Shown one piece after another: positions 7,815-17,284 of a stretch of DNA of 56,521 nt. Within the stretch, counting starts at the first letter, position 1. Every line of letters begins with the position of its first letter. The notes under the pieces are model-generated. The model was not told the DNA's origin, did no database searches, and saw only the letters and a list, made by a program, of their open reading frames with translations. This DNA comes from Actinomycetes bacterium (GTDB lineage Bacteria > Actinomycetota > Actinomycetes > Streptosporangiales > Streptosporangiaceae): the NCBI GenBank assembly GCA_021793235.1, contig JAJYTD010000025.1:1-56521 (forward strand), given 5' to 3'. A program made the position numbers and the translations under genes.

Positions 7815-8945
7815 TTGAAGAAGCGAAGCGGGTCCGTCCGCCGTGCCGCGGTCGGTGCCGCGGCAGCGCTGGCACTGCTGGCCACCGGCTGCGGCGCCAC
7901 GACGACCGGAGACAGTGACGCAGGCGGAGACAACAGCACCGAAGAGGGCTTCGAGGTCGGTCTGCTGCTGCCGGGAACCAATCTCGCACGGTATGAGACC
8001 TTCGACAAGCCCTACATCGAGGAGACGCTCGCCGAACTCTGCGAGAAGTGCGAACTCTCCTACCAGAACGCCGACCAGGAGACCGACAAGCAGCAGGCGC
8101 AGGCGGAAGCCATGCTGACCGACGGTGTGGACGTGCTCATCCTGAACGCCGTCGACTCCGAGGCCGCTGCCAAGATCGTCAAGGAGGCACAGAGCCAGGG
8201 CGTCCCGGTGGTGGCCCACGACCGGCTCGCCGAAGGCGGCGTCGACTACTACGTCTCCTTTGACAACGTGAGAGTCGGAGAAGTCCAGGCCCAGGCGCTC
8301 CTGGAGGCCCTCGAGAAGGAGAAAGCGGCCGACGACGCAGAGATCGTCATGATCCACGGCTCGCCCACCGACCCCAACGCCGACCAGTTCAAGACCGGCG
8401 CGCACCAGGTGCTCGAAGGCCAGGTCGACATCGGCGCCGAATACGACACCCCGGATTGGTCGGGGGACGAGGCCCAGACCGAGATGGAGCAGGCCATCAC
8501 CTCCCTCGGCCTTGAGAACATCTCCGGTGTCTACTCGGCCAACGACGGCATGGCCGCCGGCGTCGTCGCCGCGCTGAAGAGCGCCGGCGTCGACGAGATG
8601 CCGCCGGTCACCGGCCAGGACGCCGAGATCGCCGCCATCCAGCGGATCATCGCCGATGAGCAGTACATGACCGTTTACAAGGCCCTCCAGCCGGAGGGGC
8701 AGGTAGCCGCCGAGATGGCGGTGGCCGCGGCCACGGGCGAGGAGTACGACGGCGGCGAGGACGGCATCACCGAGGTCGAGGACGCCAACGGCGAGAAGGT
8801 CAAGTCGGTCCTGCTGGAGCCGATCCCGGTGACCGAGGAGAACATCGAGGACACGGTCATCTCCGACGGCTTCTACACCATCGAGGAGATCTGCACCGAC
8901 GACTACGCCGACACCGACTTCTGCAAGGAGGCCCTCGGCGGGTAG
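7815..8945 (+). CDS. xylF: Xylose-type ABC importer, substrate-binding lipoprotein
   Basis: This is a 376-residue periplasmic-binding-protein type 1 lipoprotein. A basic N-terminus (KKRSGSVRR), a hydrophobic stretch and the lipobox LLATGC give export and lipid anchoring. The body has the typical fold motifs: LLLPGTNLARYETFDKPYIE, LILNAVDS, VPVVAHDRL and SANDGMAAGVV. These match the XylF group of the ribose/xylose class. The start TTG 7815 is chosen because AGGAGGTC lies just upstream. In-frame ATG starts further up have neither a ribosome site nor a signal peptide directly after them. The mature protein is strongly acidic. Confidence 0.85.
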   Translation: MKKRSGSVRRAAVGAAAALALLATGCGATTTGDSDAGGDNSTEEGFEVGLLLPGTNLARYETFDKPYIEETLAELCEKCELSYQNADQETDKQQAQAEAMLTDGVDVLILNAVDSEAAAKIVKEAQSQGVPVVAHDRLAEGGVDYYVSFDNVRVGEVQAQALLEALEKEKAADDAEIVMIHGSPTDPNADQFKTGAHQVLEGQVDIGAEYDTPDWSGDEAQTEMEQAITSLGLENISGVYSANDGMAAGVVAALKSAGVDEMPPVTGQDAEIAAIQRIIADEQYMTVYKALQPEGQVAAEMAVAAATGEEYDGGEDGITEVEDANGEKVKSVLLEPIPVTEENIEDTVISDGFYTIEEICTDDYADTDFCKEALGG

Positions 8946-8965
8946 CCGCCCCGCAAGATGGGAAA

Positions 8966-8992
8966 GGGCGCCGGCCTGCTGCGCCGGCGCCC
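8966..8992 (+). terminator. Intercistronic hairpin between xylF and xylG
   Basis: GGGCGCCGGC and GCCGGCGCCC form a perfect 10-bp stem with a 7-nt loop, 20 bp after the xylF stop and without a U-tract. In binding-protein operons such a hairpin usually acts as a partial terminator or an mRNA stabiliser, giving excess binding protein over transporter. Confidence 0.55.
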
Positions 8993-9055
8993 AACGGCAG
9001 GGGCCACAAAGGACCACGCGTACCCCGCCGTGGGCGAAGCCTAAAGGACAAGACA

Positions 9056-9844
9056 TTGAGTACACCAGTCCTGGAGCTGTCCGGGATATCCAAGAGATTC
9101 GGCGCCGTACAGGCGCTCAGTGAAGTAGACCTGCGGGTCTCGCCCGGCGAGGTCGTCGCGCTCCTCGGAGACAACGGCGCCGGGAAGTCCACTCTGGTCA
9201 AGGTCATCGCCGGAGTGAATCCGGCGGACAGCGGTGAGATCCTCTGGGAAGACCGCCCGGTGACGATCGCCAAGCCGGGCGACGCCCAGCGGCTGGGCAT
9301 CGCCACCATCTACCAGGACCTCGCGCTCTGCGACAATCTGGACATCGTCGCCAACCTCTTCCTCGGATCGGAGCACACCACCGCATCCGGGGCACTGGAC
9401 GAGGTGGAGATGGAGCGGCGCGCGCGGGAACTGCTCGACTCCTTGTCGGTCAGGATCCCGAGCCTGCGGGTCCCTGTGGCGTCGCTGTCCGGCGGGCAGC
9501 GACAGATCATCGCGATCGCCCGCTCCCTGCTGGGCGACCCCAAGGTCGTCATGCTCGACGAGCCCACCGCGGCACTGGGCGTGGCCCAGACCGCGCAAGT
9601 TCTCGACCTCATCGAACGCCTCCGCGACAGCGGGCTCGGCGTCATCCTGATCAGTCACAACATGGCCGACGTGCGGGCGGTCGCAGACCGGGCCATGGTG
9701 CTGCGGCTGGGCCGCAACGCCGGGGACTTCCAAGTCGAGGACACCAGCTACGAGGAGATCGTGGCGGCCATCACCGGCGCCGCGGACAACCCGGTCGCAC
9801 GAAGGTCCGGGCGTGTACCAGTGGCCGGGACGGAGGACGCGTGA
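9056..9844 (+). CDS. xylG: Xylose-type ABC importer ATPase (single ABC domain)
   Basis: This 262-residue cytoplasmic ATPase has Walker A GDNGAGKST, signature LSGGQRQ and Walker B VVMLDEPTAAL. ATPases of the ribose/xylose class are often double-domain proteins of about 500 residues. This is the single-domain form seen in many actinomycetes, so it presumably works as a homodimer. The start is TTG 9056. The stop overlaps the next start (GTGA), coupling ATPase and permease. Confidence 0.87.
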   Translation: MSTPVLELSGISKRFGAVQALSEVDLRVSPGEVVALLGDNGAGKSTLVKVIAGVNPADSGEILWEDRPVTIAKPGDAQRLGIATIYQDLALCDNLDIVANLFLGSEHTTASGALDEVEMERRARELLDSLSVRIPSLRVPVASLSGGQRQIIAIARSLLGDPKVVMLDEPTAALGVAQTAQVLDLIERLRDSGLGVILISHNMADVRAVADRAMVLRLGRNAGDFQVEDTSYEEIVAAITGAADNPVARRSGRVPVAGTEDA

Positions 9845-11106
9845 TGGCACAGCAGACACCCGTTTCCCGCGGCACCGAAGCGGTGCCCCCCATAGAACGC
9901 GACCCGCGGCTGATCGTCACCGCGACCTCGCCCCGCGGGCTGATCACCACGGCCCTGCACCGTGTGCGCAGCGGCGAACTCGGGCCCATCCCGGTGATCC
10001 TCGGGCTCATCTTCATCTGCGTGGTCTTCCAGTTCGCACACGAGCGGTTCCTGTCCCCGCAGAACCTGTCCAACCTGGCCGTACAGATCGCCGCCGTGGG
10101 CCTGATGACCACCGGCGTGATCATGGTGCTGCTGCTCGGCGAGATCGACCTGTCGATCGGATCAGTGGCCGGCGCCTCGGCGGCGGTGCTCGCCGTCCTC
10201 TCCGTCAAGCAGGGGTATCCGGAGCCGCTGGCGATCGCAGCGGCCATCGGCACCGGTCTGGTCATCGGCATCATCCAGGGCACGGTCTTCGCCAAGATCG
10301 GCGTGCCCGCCTTCGTCGTCACCCTCGCGGGCCTGCTGGGCTGGCAGGGACTCCAGATCTACCTGCTCGGCGACACCGGAACGATCAACGTCAAAGACGG
10401 CGGCCCGATCGCCGCCCTGACCCAGACCTACTTCATCCCGGCGGTCGGCTGGGGTATCGCGGTGGCCGTGGTCCTCGCCTACATCGGTTTCACCCTCTAC
10501 GGCGAGCAGCGCCGCTCCGCGGCCGGTCTCCCGGCCAAGCCGACCATGGAGATCGGGCTCCGTGCCCTCCTGCTGGCCATCCCGATCTTCGGCGCTGTGG
10601 CCCTGCTCAACCAGTTCAAGGGCGTGCCGCTGTCGTTTCTGGTCTTCGTCGGGTTCGTGGTGGCCTTCGACCTGATGCTGCGCAAGACGCGCTACGGGCG
10701 GATGGTCTTCGCCGTCGGCGGCAATGCTGAGGCGGCCCGCCGCGCCGGCATCAACGTCGACCTCATCCGGATCTCGGTGTTCGCGCTGGCCTCCGCCCTG
10801 TCCGCGATCGGCGGCATCCTGATGGTGTCCCGCTCCTTCTCCGCCAGCCTGAGCACGGCCGGCGGCGATGAGCTGATGATGGCGATCGCCGCGGCGGTCA
10901 TCGGCGGCACCAGCCTCTTCGGCGGGCGCGGCAACGCCTACTCTGCGCTGCTGGGCGGTCTGGTCCTGGGCGCGATCACCTCGGGCCTGTACCTGCTGCA
11001 GATGGACTCCTCCATCCGCTACATGATCACGGCCCTGGTGCTGCTGATCGCGGTGGTCTTGGACGCCATGTCCCGGCGCAGCCGCAAACTGCACGCCAGA
11101 AGCTGA
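9841..11106 (+). CDS. xylH: Xylose-type ABC importer permease
   Basis: This 421-residue integral membrane protein of the BPD_transp_2 class has about ten or more hydrophobic segments. GEIDLSIGSVAG and GGTSLFGGRGN are the conserved permease signatures of ribose/xylose importers. The start is GTG 9841, or ATG 9844 one codon later, overlapping the ATPase stop. It completes the importer. No xylose isomerase or xylulokinase gene lies in this window. Confidence 0.88.
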   Translation: MMAQQTPVSRGTEAVPPIERDPRLIVTATSPRGLITTALHRVRSGELGPIPVILGLIFICVVFQFAHERFLSPQNLSNLAVQIAAVGLMTTGVIMVLLLGEIDLSIGSVAGASAAVLAVLSVKQGYPEPLAIAAAIGTGLVIGIIQGTVFAKIGVPAFVVTLAGLLGWQGLQIYLLGDTGTINVKDGGPIAALTQTYFIPAVGWGIAVAVVLAYIGFTLYGEQRRSAAGLPAKPTMEIGLRALLLAIPIFGAVALLNQFKGVPLSFLVFVGFVVAFDLMLRKTRYGRMVFAVGGNAEAARRAGINVDLIRISVFALASALSAIGGILMVSRSFSASLSTAGGDELMMAIAAAVIGGTSLFGGRGNAYSALLGGLVLGAITSGLYLLQMDSSIRYMITALVLLIAVVLDAMSRRSRKLHARS

Positions 11107-11141
11107 CCGGCCAGGCGTATGCGACCGGCGTACGCTTCCCC

Positions 11142-11173
11142 GCGCCCCCGGAGCCACTCCCCTCCGGGGGCGC
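11142..11173 (+). terminator. Terminator hairpin after xylH
   Basis: GCGCCCCCGGAG at 11142-11153 pairs perfectly with CTCCGGGGGCGC at 11162-11173, a 12-bp stem with an 8-nt loop, 36 bp after the permease stop. There is no U-tract. Confidence 0.65.
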
Positions 11174-11211
11174 ACCCCTGCCTCGGATTCCCCACGGGGA
11201 GAAGGGGGATA

Positions 11212-11217
11212 TAGCGT
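11212..11217 (+). promoter_or_regulatory. -10 box TAGCGT of a probable leaderless transcript
   Basis: TAGCGT lies six bases before GTG 11224, and no Shine-Dalgarno is present. The same hexamer occurs 7 bp before the starts of the genes at 45723 and at 34326 (minus strand). This fits a TANNNT -10 box with transcription starting at the initiation codon. Confidence 0.5.
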
Positions 11218-11223
11218 CTCCTG

Positions 11224-11946
11224 GTGATGCCCGATATCTGGTTTCTCGTCATTGCCGGGACCGCCGTCCTGCTCGGCGCGATCGTGCAGAGCAGTGTCGG
11301 CCTCGGCCTCGGGCTCGTCGCAGCACCGGTCGTGGCTTTCCTCGACCCCGCTCTGATCCCGGGTGCGATGCTCATCACTACGTCCGTCCTGCCGGTTTTC
11401 AGCCTGATGGCGGAGTGGCGCCACATCGACTGGCGCGGGTTGGCCTGGGCGATTCCCGGGCGCATCCTCGGTTCGGCCGCCGGAGTGTGGGTGGTGGCCT
11501 CCCTCGCCCCCGAGCTGCTGGGGGCCGCAGTGGGCGCCATGGTGCTGGTCGCCGCCGGCCTGTCGATCCGATCGATCAGGGTGCGCGTCACCCCCGCCTC
11601 GCTGCTCACGGCCGGAGCGGTCTCCGGGATGACGGGCACCGCCACCTCGATCGGCGGACCGCCGATCGCGCTGCTCTACCAGCACGAGACGGGTCCGCGT
11701 GTCCGCGCCACCCTCGCCGGCTTCTTCCTGTTCGGAGTGGGCGTATCGCTGCTCCTGCTGGCGGTGGGCGGTCAGTTGCACGAGGAGGAGGTCCGGGCCG
11801 GGCTGTGGCTGATCCCGTTCGTCGTCGCCGGGTTCCTGGTCGGCCGCCCGCTGCGCCGTGCCGTGGACGCCGGCAAGATGCGCGTCGCGCTTCTCAGCGT
11901 CGTCACGGCCTCCGGCCTGGTGCTGCTGGTCCGCTCGCTGCTGTGA
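11224..11946 (+). CDS. TauE/SafE-family sulfite/organosulfur exporter-like membrane protein
   Basis: This 240-residue membrane protein has about seven or eight hydrophobic segments and the duplicated TauE/SafE pattern. Each half carries a Gly-rich loop (GAIVQSSVGLGLGLVAAPVVA and GAVSGMTGTATSIGGPPIAL). Members export sulfite, sulfoacetate or related anions, but many are uncharacterised. The start is GTG 11224, with ATG 11227 as alternative. It stands alone after the xylH terminator. A link to the sulfur operon 31 kb away is possible but not shown. Confidence 0.8.
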   Translation: MMPDIWFLVIAGTAVLLGAIVQSSVGLGLGLVAAPVVAFLDPALIPGAMLITTSVLPVFSLMAEWRHIDWRGLAWAIPGRILGSAAGVWVVASLAPELLGAAVGAMVLVAAGLSIRSIRVRVTPASLLTAGAVSGMTGTATSIGGPPIALLYQHETGPRVRATLAGFFLFGVGVSLLLLAVGGQLHEEEVRAGLWLIPFVVAGFLVGRPLRRAVDAGKMRVALLSVVTASGLVLLVRSLL

Positions 11947-11992
11947 CCTGTTTCCGGCCTGGTGCGCGGTCGCTGTTTCGGCCGGTGTCGAG

Positions 11993-11998
11993 TAGGCT
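11993..11998 (+). promoter_or_regulatory. -10 box TAGGCT before the mug gene
   Basis: TAGGCT (TANNNT) lies ten bases before ATG 12009, with no ribosome-binding site between them, so a leaderless or very short leader mRNA is likely. It lies 47 bp after the stop of the TauE-like gene. Confidence 0.4.
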
Positions 11999-12008
11999 GC
12001 GGGTCCCG

Positions 12009-12554
12009 ATGGCAGCGCCTTCCAAGGACGAGCTGGAGGCCGCGTACGGCGCCATGATCCCCGACGTCATCGCGCCCGGCCTGGACGTCCTCTTCTGCGG
12101 TATCAACCCGGGCCTGTACTCCGGCCACACCGGGTTCCACTTCGCACGTCCGGGCAACAGGTTCTGGCCCGCCCTGCACCGGTCCGGGTTCACCCCGCGC
12201 CTGCTCCGCCCCGACGAGCAGCACCTGCTGCCGCGGTGGGGGCTGGGGATCACCAACCTCGTCGCCCGCGCCACGGCGCGCGCCGACGAGCTCACCCCTG
12301 CGGAGCTGCGCCGCGGGGGCGAGGAGCTCACGTGGCGGTTGACCCGGTTCCGTCCCGGGGCGCTCGCGGTGCTCGGCATCACCGCCTACCGCCGGGCCTT
12401 CGACCGTCCCAGGGCGCGGATCGGCCCCCAGGATGACAGGGTCGCCGATACGCCCGTGTGGGTGCTGCCCAACCCCAGCGGGCTGAACGCCCACTGGAGC
12501 GCGGCGGCCATCGCGGAGGAACTGGGGCGCCTGAGGAGAGATAGGTTCGGGTAA
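12009..12554 (+). CDS. mug: G/U mismatch-specific DNA glycosylase
   Basis: This 181-residue cytoplasmic repair enzyme excises uracil or thymine opposite guanine. It aligns well with what I recall of E. coli Mug. GINPG at 31-35 carries the catalytic-site Asn33, TGFHFARPGNRFWPALHRSGF follows the same spacing, and LPNPSGLNAHW near the C-terminus is the base-flipping wedge motif. The length is standard for the family. I chose ATG 12009; the frame is open further upstream but without protein-like sequence. It is expressed alone between TauE and dxs. Confidence 0.9.
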   Translation: MAAPSKDELEAAYGAMIPDVIAPGLDVLFCGINPGLYSGHTGFHFARPGNRFWPALHRSGFTPRLLRPDEQHLLPRWGLGITNLVARATARADELTPAELRRGGEELTWRLTRFRPGALAVLGITAYRRAFDRPRARIGPQDDRVADTPVWVLPNPSGLNAHWSAAAIAEELGRLRRDRFG

Positions 12555-12657
12555 CGGCCGGTTCGCCCGGCTCATAAACTCGGGACCTGGACGGGGCGTG
12601 CATGGTGGGAGCCCGCACGTGCCGGTACGACACGCTGGACGAGGGGACTGACGAGAG

Positions 12658-14574
12658 TTGACGCTGCTCGAGTCGATGCGAAATCCGGACGACCTGAAGA
12701 AGCTCGCCGCGGACCGGATTCCGCGGTTGGCCGCGGAGATCCGAGAGTTCCTCGTCTCCGAGGTCTCGCGCACAGGCGGGCACCTCGGCCCCAACCTGGG
12801 CGTCGTGGAGTTGACGATCGCGCTGCACCGCGTCTTCGACTCGCCCCGCGACCCGATCCTGTTCGACACCGGGCACCAGTCCTACGTGCACAAGATCCTC
12901 ACCGGGCGGCACGACTTCAGCCGGCTCAAGCAGCAGGGCGGGCTGTCCGGCTACCCCTCGCGCGCCGAATCCGAGCACGATTTCATCGAGAACTCCCACG
13001 CCTCCACTGTCCTGTCCTATGCCGATGGGATGGCCAAAGCCAACGAGATACAGGGCCACACCGGTCGCACGGTGGTCGCGGTCATCGGCGACGGTGCGCT
13101 CACCGGCGGTATGGCCTGGGAGGCGTTGAACAACATCGCCGAAGGCGAGAACCGCCGCCTGGTCATCGTGGTCAACGACAATGGGCGCTCGTATTCGCCC
13201 ACGATGGGCGGGCTGGCCGAGCACCTCGCTTCCCTGCGGGTGACCCAGGGCTACGAACAGGCGCTCGACCTCGCCAAGTCCGCGCTGAACCGCGCCCCGG
13301 TGGTGGGCCAGCCGCTGTACGAGGCACTGCACGGCCTGAAGAAAGGGCTCAAGGACGCCATCCAGCCGCAGATGATGTTCGAGGATCTGGGGCTGAAGTA
13401 TCTCGGTCCGATCGACGGCCACGACGAGCAGATGGTCGAGAAGGCACTGCGGCGCGCCCGCGACTTCGGCGGGCCGGTCATCGTGCACTGCATGACCCGG
13501 AAGGGCAAGGGATACGCACCGGCCGAGAACCACGAGGAGGACCAGTTCCACGCCCCCGGCGCGTTCGACATCGAAACGGGGGAGCAGCGCTCGAATCCGG
13601 GCCTGAAGTGGACCAAGGTCTTCAGCGAGGAGATGGTCGCGCTCGGCGCCGAGCGCGACGACATCGTCGCCATCACCGCCGCGATGCTGCACCCGACCGG
13701 GCTCGCGGCTTTTGCCGAGGCCTACCCCGGCCGTATCTACGATGTCGGCATCGCCGAGCAGCACGCGGCCACCTCCGCCACCGGGCTGGCCATGGGCGGG
13801 CTGCACCCCGTGGTGGCCGTGTACGCGACCTTTCTGAACCGCTGTTTCGACCAGGTGCTGATGGACGCCGCCCTGCATCGGCAGGGCGTCACCTTCTGCC
13901 TGGACCGCGCCGGCATCACCGGCGACGACGGGGCCAGCCACAACGGCATGTGGGACCTGTCCATCCTGCAGGTGGTGCCGGGGCTGCGCCTGGCCGTGCC
14001 GCGCGATGCCCCCCGACTGCGCGAGCAGTTGCGCGAGGCGGTGGCCGTCGACGACGCTCCCACGGTCGTGCGCTACCCCAAAGGGGTCGTGCCCGAGGAG
14101 GTTCCGGCGGTCGGCCGGGTGGGTTCGATGGATGTGCTGCGCCGCGCCGCGGACGGAGGCCACTCCGAGGACCTGCTGCTGGTCGCGGTCGGACCGATGG
14201 CCTCGGTCTGCTGCGAGGTCGCCGACCGGATGGCCGACCAGGGCATCGGAGTCACCGTTATCGACCCGCGCTGGGTCAAGCCGCTCGATGGGGCCCTGAC
14301 GGACGAGGCGGCCCGGTACCGTGTGGTCGCGGTCGTCGAGGACAACGGCCGGGTGGGCGCTGTCGGCGACGCCGTCGCGCGTGCGCTGCGCGATGCGGAC
14401 CTGGACATGCCCGTCCGTACCTTCGGTGTGGAACAGGAGTTCGTGGACCACGCCAAGCGCGACGCCATCCTCGCCAGGATGGGGCTGACCCCCCAGGAAC
14501 TGGCGCGCAGACTCACCGAGACCGTTTCGCTGCACACGGAGAAGCCGCTCCAGGACGAGCCGGTGAACAAGTAG
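12658..14574 (+). CDS. dxs: 1-deoxy-D-xylulose-5-phosphate synthase
   Basis: This is the first enzyme of the MEP isoprenoid pathway. It condenses pyruvate and glyceraldehyde 3-phosphate with thiamine diphosphate. At 638 residues it is full length. The N-terminus [20 protein letters not shown], the ThDP motif [17 protein letters not shown] and the transketolase segment [17 protein letters not shown] are all intact, as is the C-terminal RYPKG. The start is TTG 12658, which gives the usual N-terminus [16 protein letters not shown]. It is monocistronic between hairpins. ThDP enzyme function follows from strong family conservation. Confidence 0.96.
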   Translation: MTLLESMRNPDDLKKLAADRIPRLAAEIREFLVSEVSRTGGHLGPNLGVVELTIALHRVFDSPRDPILFDTGHQSYVHKILTGRHDFSRLKQQGGLSGYPSRAESEHDFIENSHASTVLSYADGMAKANEIQGHTGRTVVAVIGDGALTGGMAWEALNNIAEGENRRLVIVVNDNGRSYSPTMGGLAEHLASLRVTQGYEQALDLAKSALNRAPVVGQPLYEALHGLKKGLKDAIQPQMMFEDLGLKYLGPIDGHDEQMVEKALRRARDFGGPVIVHCMTRKGKGYAPAENHEEDQFHAPGAFDIETGEQRSNPGLKWTKVFSEEMVALGAERDDIVAITAAMLHPTGLAAFAEAYPGRIYDVGIAEQHAATSATGLAMGGLHPVVAVYATFLNRCFDQVLMDAALHRQGVTFCLDRAGITGDDGASHNGMWDLSILQVVPGLRLAVPRDAPRLREQLREAVAVDDAPTVVRYPKGVVPEEVPAVGRVGSMDVLRRAADGGHSEDLLLVAVGPMASVCCEVADRMADQGIGVTVIDPRWVKPLDGALTDEAARYRVVAVVEDNGRVGAVGDAVARALRDADLDMPVRTFGVEQEFVDHAKRDAILARMGLTPQELARRLTETVSLHTEKPLQDEPVNK

Positions 14575-14580
14575 ACGAGT

Positions 14581-14616
14581 CCGGTGTGTCCGTCCGGTGC
14601 CGGACGGACACACCGG
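14581..14616 (+). terminator. Perfect 16-bp hairpin after dxs
   Basis: CCGGTGTGTCCGTCCG and CGGACGGACACACCGG pair without mismatch around a GTGC loop, six bases after the dxs stop. There is no U-tract, which is typical for efficient actinobacterial terminators. Confidence 0.75.
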
Positions 14617-14745
14617 TCCTGGACGGACGGTTATCGGGGTGGTCTGTGCCGGGAGCGCCGCCGCCGTGCGGGTTCGCGGTACAGCGGTGGGGGCGACATT
14701 AGTGGCCGATGCCACACGCGCGTCGTCATGCGTCACAATAGGAGC

Positions 14746-16101
14746 ATGAGCCCTCCCGCCCCTTTGCGCGTGGCGGTGATCGGATCCGGGCCCGCCGGGA
14801 TCTACACCGCCGATGCCCTCACCCGGCAGAGCCGCGAGGCCGTGGCCGTCGATATCCTGGATCGGCTGCCCACCCCCTACGGTCTGGTGCGCTACGGTGT
14901 CGCCCCCGACCACCTGAAGATCAAGAGCGTGGCGCGCACGCTGCGTGCGGTCCTGGAGCACCCGCAGGTGCGCTTCATCGGGGGAGTGGAGTACGGCCGG
15001 CATGTGACGCGCGCGGACCTCGCCCGCTCCTACCACGCCATCGTTTACGCCACCGGCGCCAGCGTCGACCGCCGGATGGGGATCCCCGGCGAGGACCTGC
15101 CGGGCAGCGTCGCCGCGACCGACTTCGTCAACTGGTATTGCGGACATCCCGATACCGAAGTGGAGCGGTTCCTGCTGGACGCCGAAGAGGTCGCCGTCAT
15201 CGGCGCGGGAAACGTCGCGGTGGACGTCGTCCGGATCCTCGCCAAGAGCGCCGATGAGCTGCGGCACACCGACATCCCGCAGCCGGTGCTCGACGCGCTC
15301 GCGGCCAGCAAGGTGCGCCGCATCCACCTGCTCGCCCGACGCGGCCCGCTCCAGGCCAAATTCACCGCCCCTGAGCTGCGCGACCTCGGTGCGCTGGACA
15401 ACGCCGACATCACTGTGCGGTCGGAGCAGCTCGACATCGACCCCAACGGCGAGGAGATGCTGGGCGCCGCCCGCGCCGCGCGCACCAACCTCAAGATCCT
15501 CCAGGAATGGGCGGAGCGGACTCCCGAAGGGCGGCCGCGCCGTATCGACTTGCGGTTCTGGGTGCGGCCCGTCGCCGTCACGGGGGAAGAGCGCGTCACC
15601 GGGCTGCGCGTGGAGGAGACCGAATTCGACGCTGAGGGACGGCTGACCGGAGCCGGGAACGTCGACACGCTCGGCGTCGGCATGGTGTTCCGGTCCATCG
15701 GCTATGTGGGCGTCCCATTGGCCGGCGTGCCCTTCGACGAGGCCACGCGCACCGTGCCCAACACCGAGGGGCGGGTGCACGACTCAACGGGAGCGGTAGT
15801 GCCCGGTGACTATGTCGCCGGGTGGATCAAGCGCGGCGCGACCGGGGTCATCGGCACCAACAAATCCGATGCCGCGGCCACGGTCCGCAGTCTGCTCGAC
15901 GACGCCCCCCAACTGCGCGCCGCGAGCAGCGGACTGATCCCGATCGAGCAGGCGCTGGAGGGTTCAGGAGCCACCGTGACCGATTACGGCGACTGGCTGA
16001 CCATTGACGCGGCCGAGGCCGAGCGGGCCGCGCTGCTGGGGCGCGGTGAGCGGGTGAAGCTGCTCGGCTGGGAGGAGTTCTACGGCGCCCTCGGGCGCTG
16101 A
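14746..16101 (+). CDS. fprA: Ferredoxin/adrenodoxin-type NADP+ reductase
   Basis: This 451-residue FAD enzyme transfers electrons between NADPH and ferredoxin. The FAD site is VAVIGSGPAGIYTA at the N-terminus and the NADP site VAVIGAGNVAVDVVRIL lies mid-protein. YGLVRYGVAPDH and GVIGTNKSDAAATV are hallmarks of the FprA/adrenodoxin-reductase group. It could supply reduced ferredoxin to the ferredoxin-type sulfite reductase in this window, or to P450s and desaturases; that link is inference. I use ATG 14746; the track of codons before it is not protein-like. GGAG sits very close to the ATG. Confidence 0.92.
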   Translation: MSPPAPLRVAVIGSGPAGIYTADALTRQSREAVAVDILDRLPTPYGLVRYGVAPDHLKIKSVARTLRAVLEHPQVRFIGGVEYGRHVTRADLARSYHAIVYATGASVDRRMGIPGEDLPGSVAATDFVNWYCGHPDTEVERFLLDAEEVAVIGAGNVAVDVVRILAKSADELRHTDIPQPVLDALAASKVRRIHLLARRGPLQAKFTAPELRDLGALDNADITVRSEQLDIDPNGEEMLGAARAARTNLKILQEWAERTPEGRPRRIDLRFWVRPVAVTGEERVTGLRVEETEFDAEGRLTGAGNVDTLGVGMVFRSIGYVGVPLAGVPFDEATRTVPNTEGRVHDSTGAVVPGDYVAGWIKRGATGVIGTNKSDAAATVRSLLDDAPQLRAASSGLIPIEQALEGSGATVTDYGDWLTIDAAEAERAALLGRGERVKLLGWEEFYGALGR

Positions 16102-16133
16102 CCGGAACAAGCGCCCGCCGGGTCCCGGCCGGT

Positions 16134-17162
16134 TCAGCGCACCTGTACCGCCGGGGCGTCGAAGGTGTTGCAGGCGTCGACCGTGTCGAGCGCGACGCCC
16201 CGATCGAACCAGTGCTGACGGTTCTGGGACGTGCCGTGCGTGGGGAGGTCGCTGCCGCCGTTGAGGAATTCGTTCACTTTGTCGATCTCGGCGTCGTCGA
16301 AGGTGCCCAGGCCGCGCATTGCCACCCCGCCCATGCATTCGGCCTGGAGTTCGGTACGGCGCAGGACTTCCAGTTCCTCGCTTTCCGTGGACGCCTGGCC
16401 GCTCATCTCATAGGAGGCGTCCAGGATGCCGGTGCTCTGCTGTACGTGGTGTCCGTACTCGTGCCCGAGGAGCGCACTCCACACGCCTTCCTGGTGCTCG
16501 TCGGGGACTTCGCGGGCGAGCTCAGTGACGTTGGGCAGGACCACGGTGATGCTCAGCTTGTCGTGCTCGTAGTAGGCGAGGGTCATCCCCTCCTGGGCGG
16601 ACCCCGCGTCGGGATTGTCTTCTGTGACGTGGAATGTCGGGGGCTCGGTGCGCAGGCCGAGCTCTTCCAGCCGGGGCTGCCACAGGTCGCTGAGGCAGTC
16701 GCCGATCTCGCCGCTGAACTTCTTCCACGACTGGTCGGACTGCGGTTGGAGGTCAGGCAGGTCGCAGCCGACCTCCTCGGGCATCGCCAGGTCGTAGGCC
16801 GGGTGCGCGGTGATGTCGAGCTCGACCGCCGATGGCCGGGCGTCCATTTCCTTGGAGTAGTACTGCGACGGGTCGCGGTTCGCGGCCCCGCCGGACGCCG
16901 GGTCTGTGGCAGCAGGGGAGTTGACCACGAGGGCGACGCAGACCACCAGTGCAACGGCGGCGGTGAACGCCGAAACGCCCGCGGTCACCCAGACCGTGGC
17001 GGAGGAGCGCCGGGGCGGGGGCGGCGGCATCGGAGCATAGTAGCCGGACTGGTGGCCGGGGGGCATCGGCGGAGGCGCCGACCAGGCACCTGGCGGAACC
17101 GCCTGGGGCGCCGGAGGGCGGCCCGGGGCGGGCGTTCCCGCACCGCCTGGGGTGGAATCCAC
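16134..17162 (-). CDS. Membrane-anchored neutral zinc metallopeptidase (YpfJ family)
   Basis: This 342-residue protein has a Pro-rich cytoplasmic N-terminus of about 53 residues, one transmembrane helix near 54-81 and an extracytoplasmic catalytic domain. The zincin motif HEYGHH (His234-Glu235-His238) is intact, and TELQAECMGG with Glu275 gives the third ligand region of the YpfJ/zinc-metallopeptidase family. Paired cysteines (133, 156) may form a disulfide. The start is GTG 17162 with GAAGGA seven bases upstream. The substrate is unknown. It is transcribed convergently to fprA. Confidence 0.87.
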   Translation of the reverse strand: MDSTPGGAGTPAPGRPPAPQAVPPGAWSAPPPMPPGHQSGYYAPMPPPPPRRSSATVWVTAGVSAFTAAVALVVCVALVVNSPAATDPASGGAANRDPSQYYSKEMDARPSAVELDITAHPAYDLAMPEEVGCDLPDLQPQSDQSWKKFSGEIGDCLSDLWQPRLEELGLRTEPPTFHVTEDNPDAGSAQEGMTLAYYEHDKLSITVVLPNVTELAREVPDEHQEGVWSALLGHEYGHHVQQSTGILDASYEMSGQASTESEELEVLRRTELQAECMGGVAMRGLGTFDDAEIDKVNEFLNGGSDLPTHGTSQNRQHWFDRGVALDTVDACNTFDAPAVQVR

Positions 17163-17284
17163 GAGTCGATCCTTCTCTTATGCTGCGCGCGGGGCAAGTG
17201 AGACGATCAACCCTATTCGGGCACGAGGCCGGAAGGTAGTCGGAAGCCGTGGAGGGATGCCCCGGAACGGATGGCGGGCGCCGG

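Noticed and set aside
10162-11781. Minus-strand frame of 539 codons opposite xylH and the TauE-like gene
   Set aside because: Hydrophilic Gln/Arg/Asp-rich antisense of two clear membrane-protein genes.
12555-12657. Possible riboswitch before dxs
   Set aside because: The 103-bp leader shows no thiamine-box motif (no CTGAGA/ACCTGATC-like elements) and only short GC stems.
12379-15780. Minus-strand open frame of 1133 codons
   Set aside because: It runs antisense through dxs and fprA, both unmistakable on the plus strand. It is a high-GC shadow frame.
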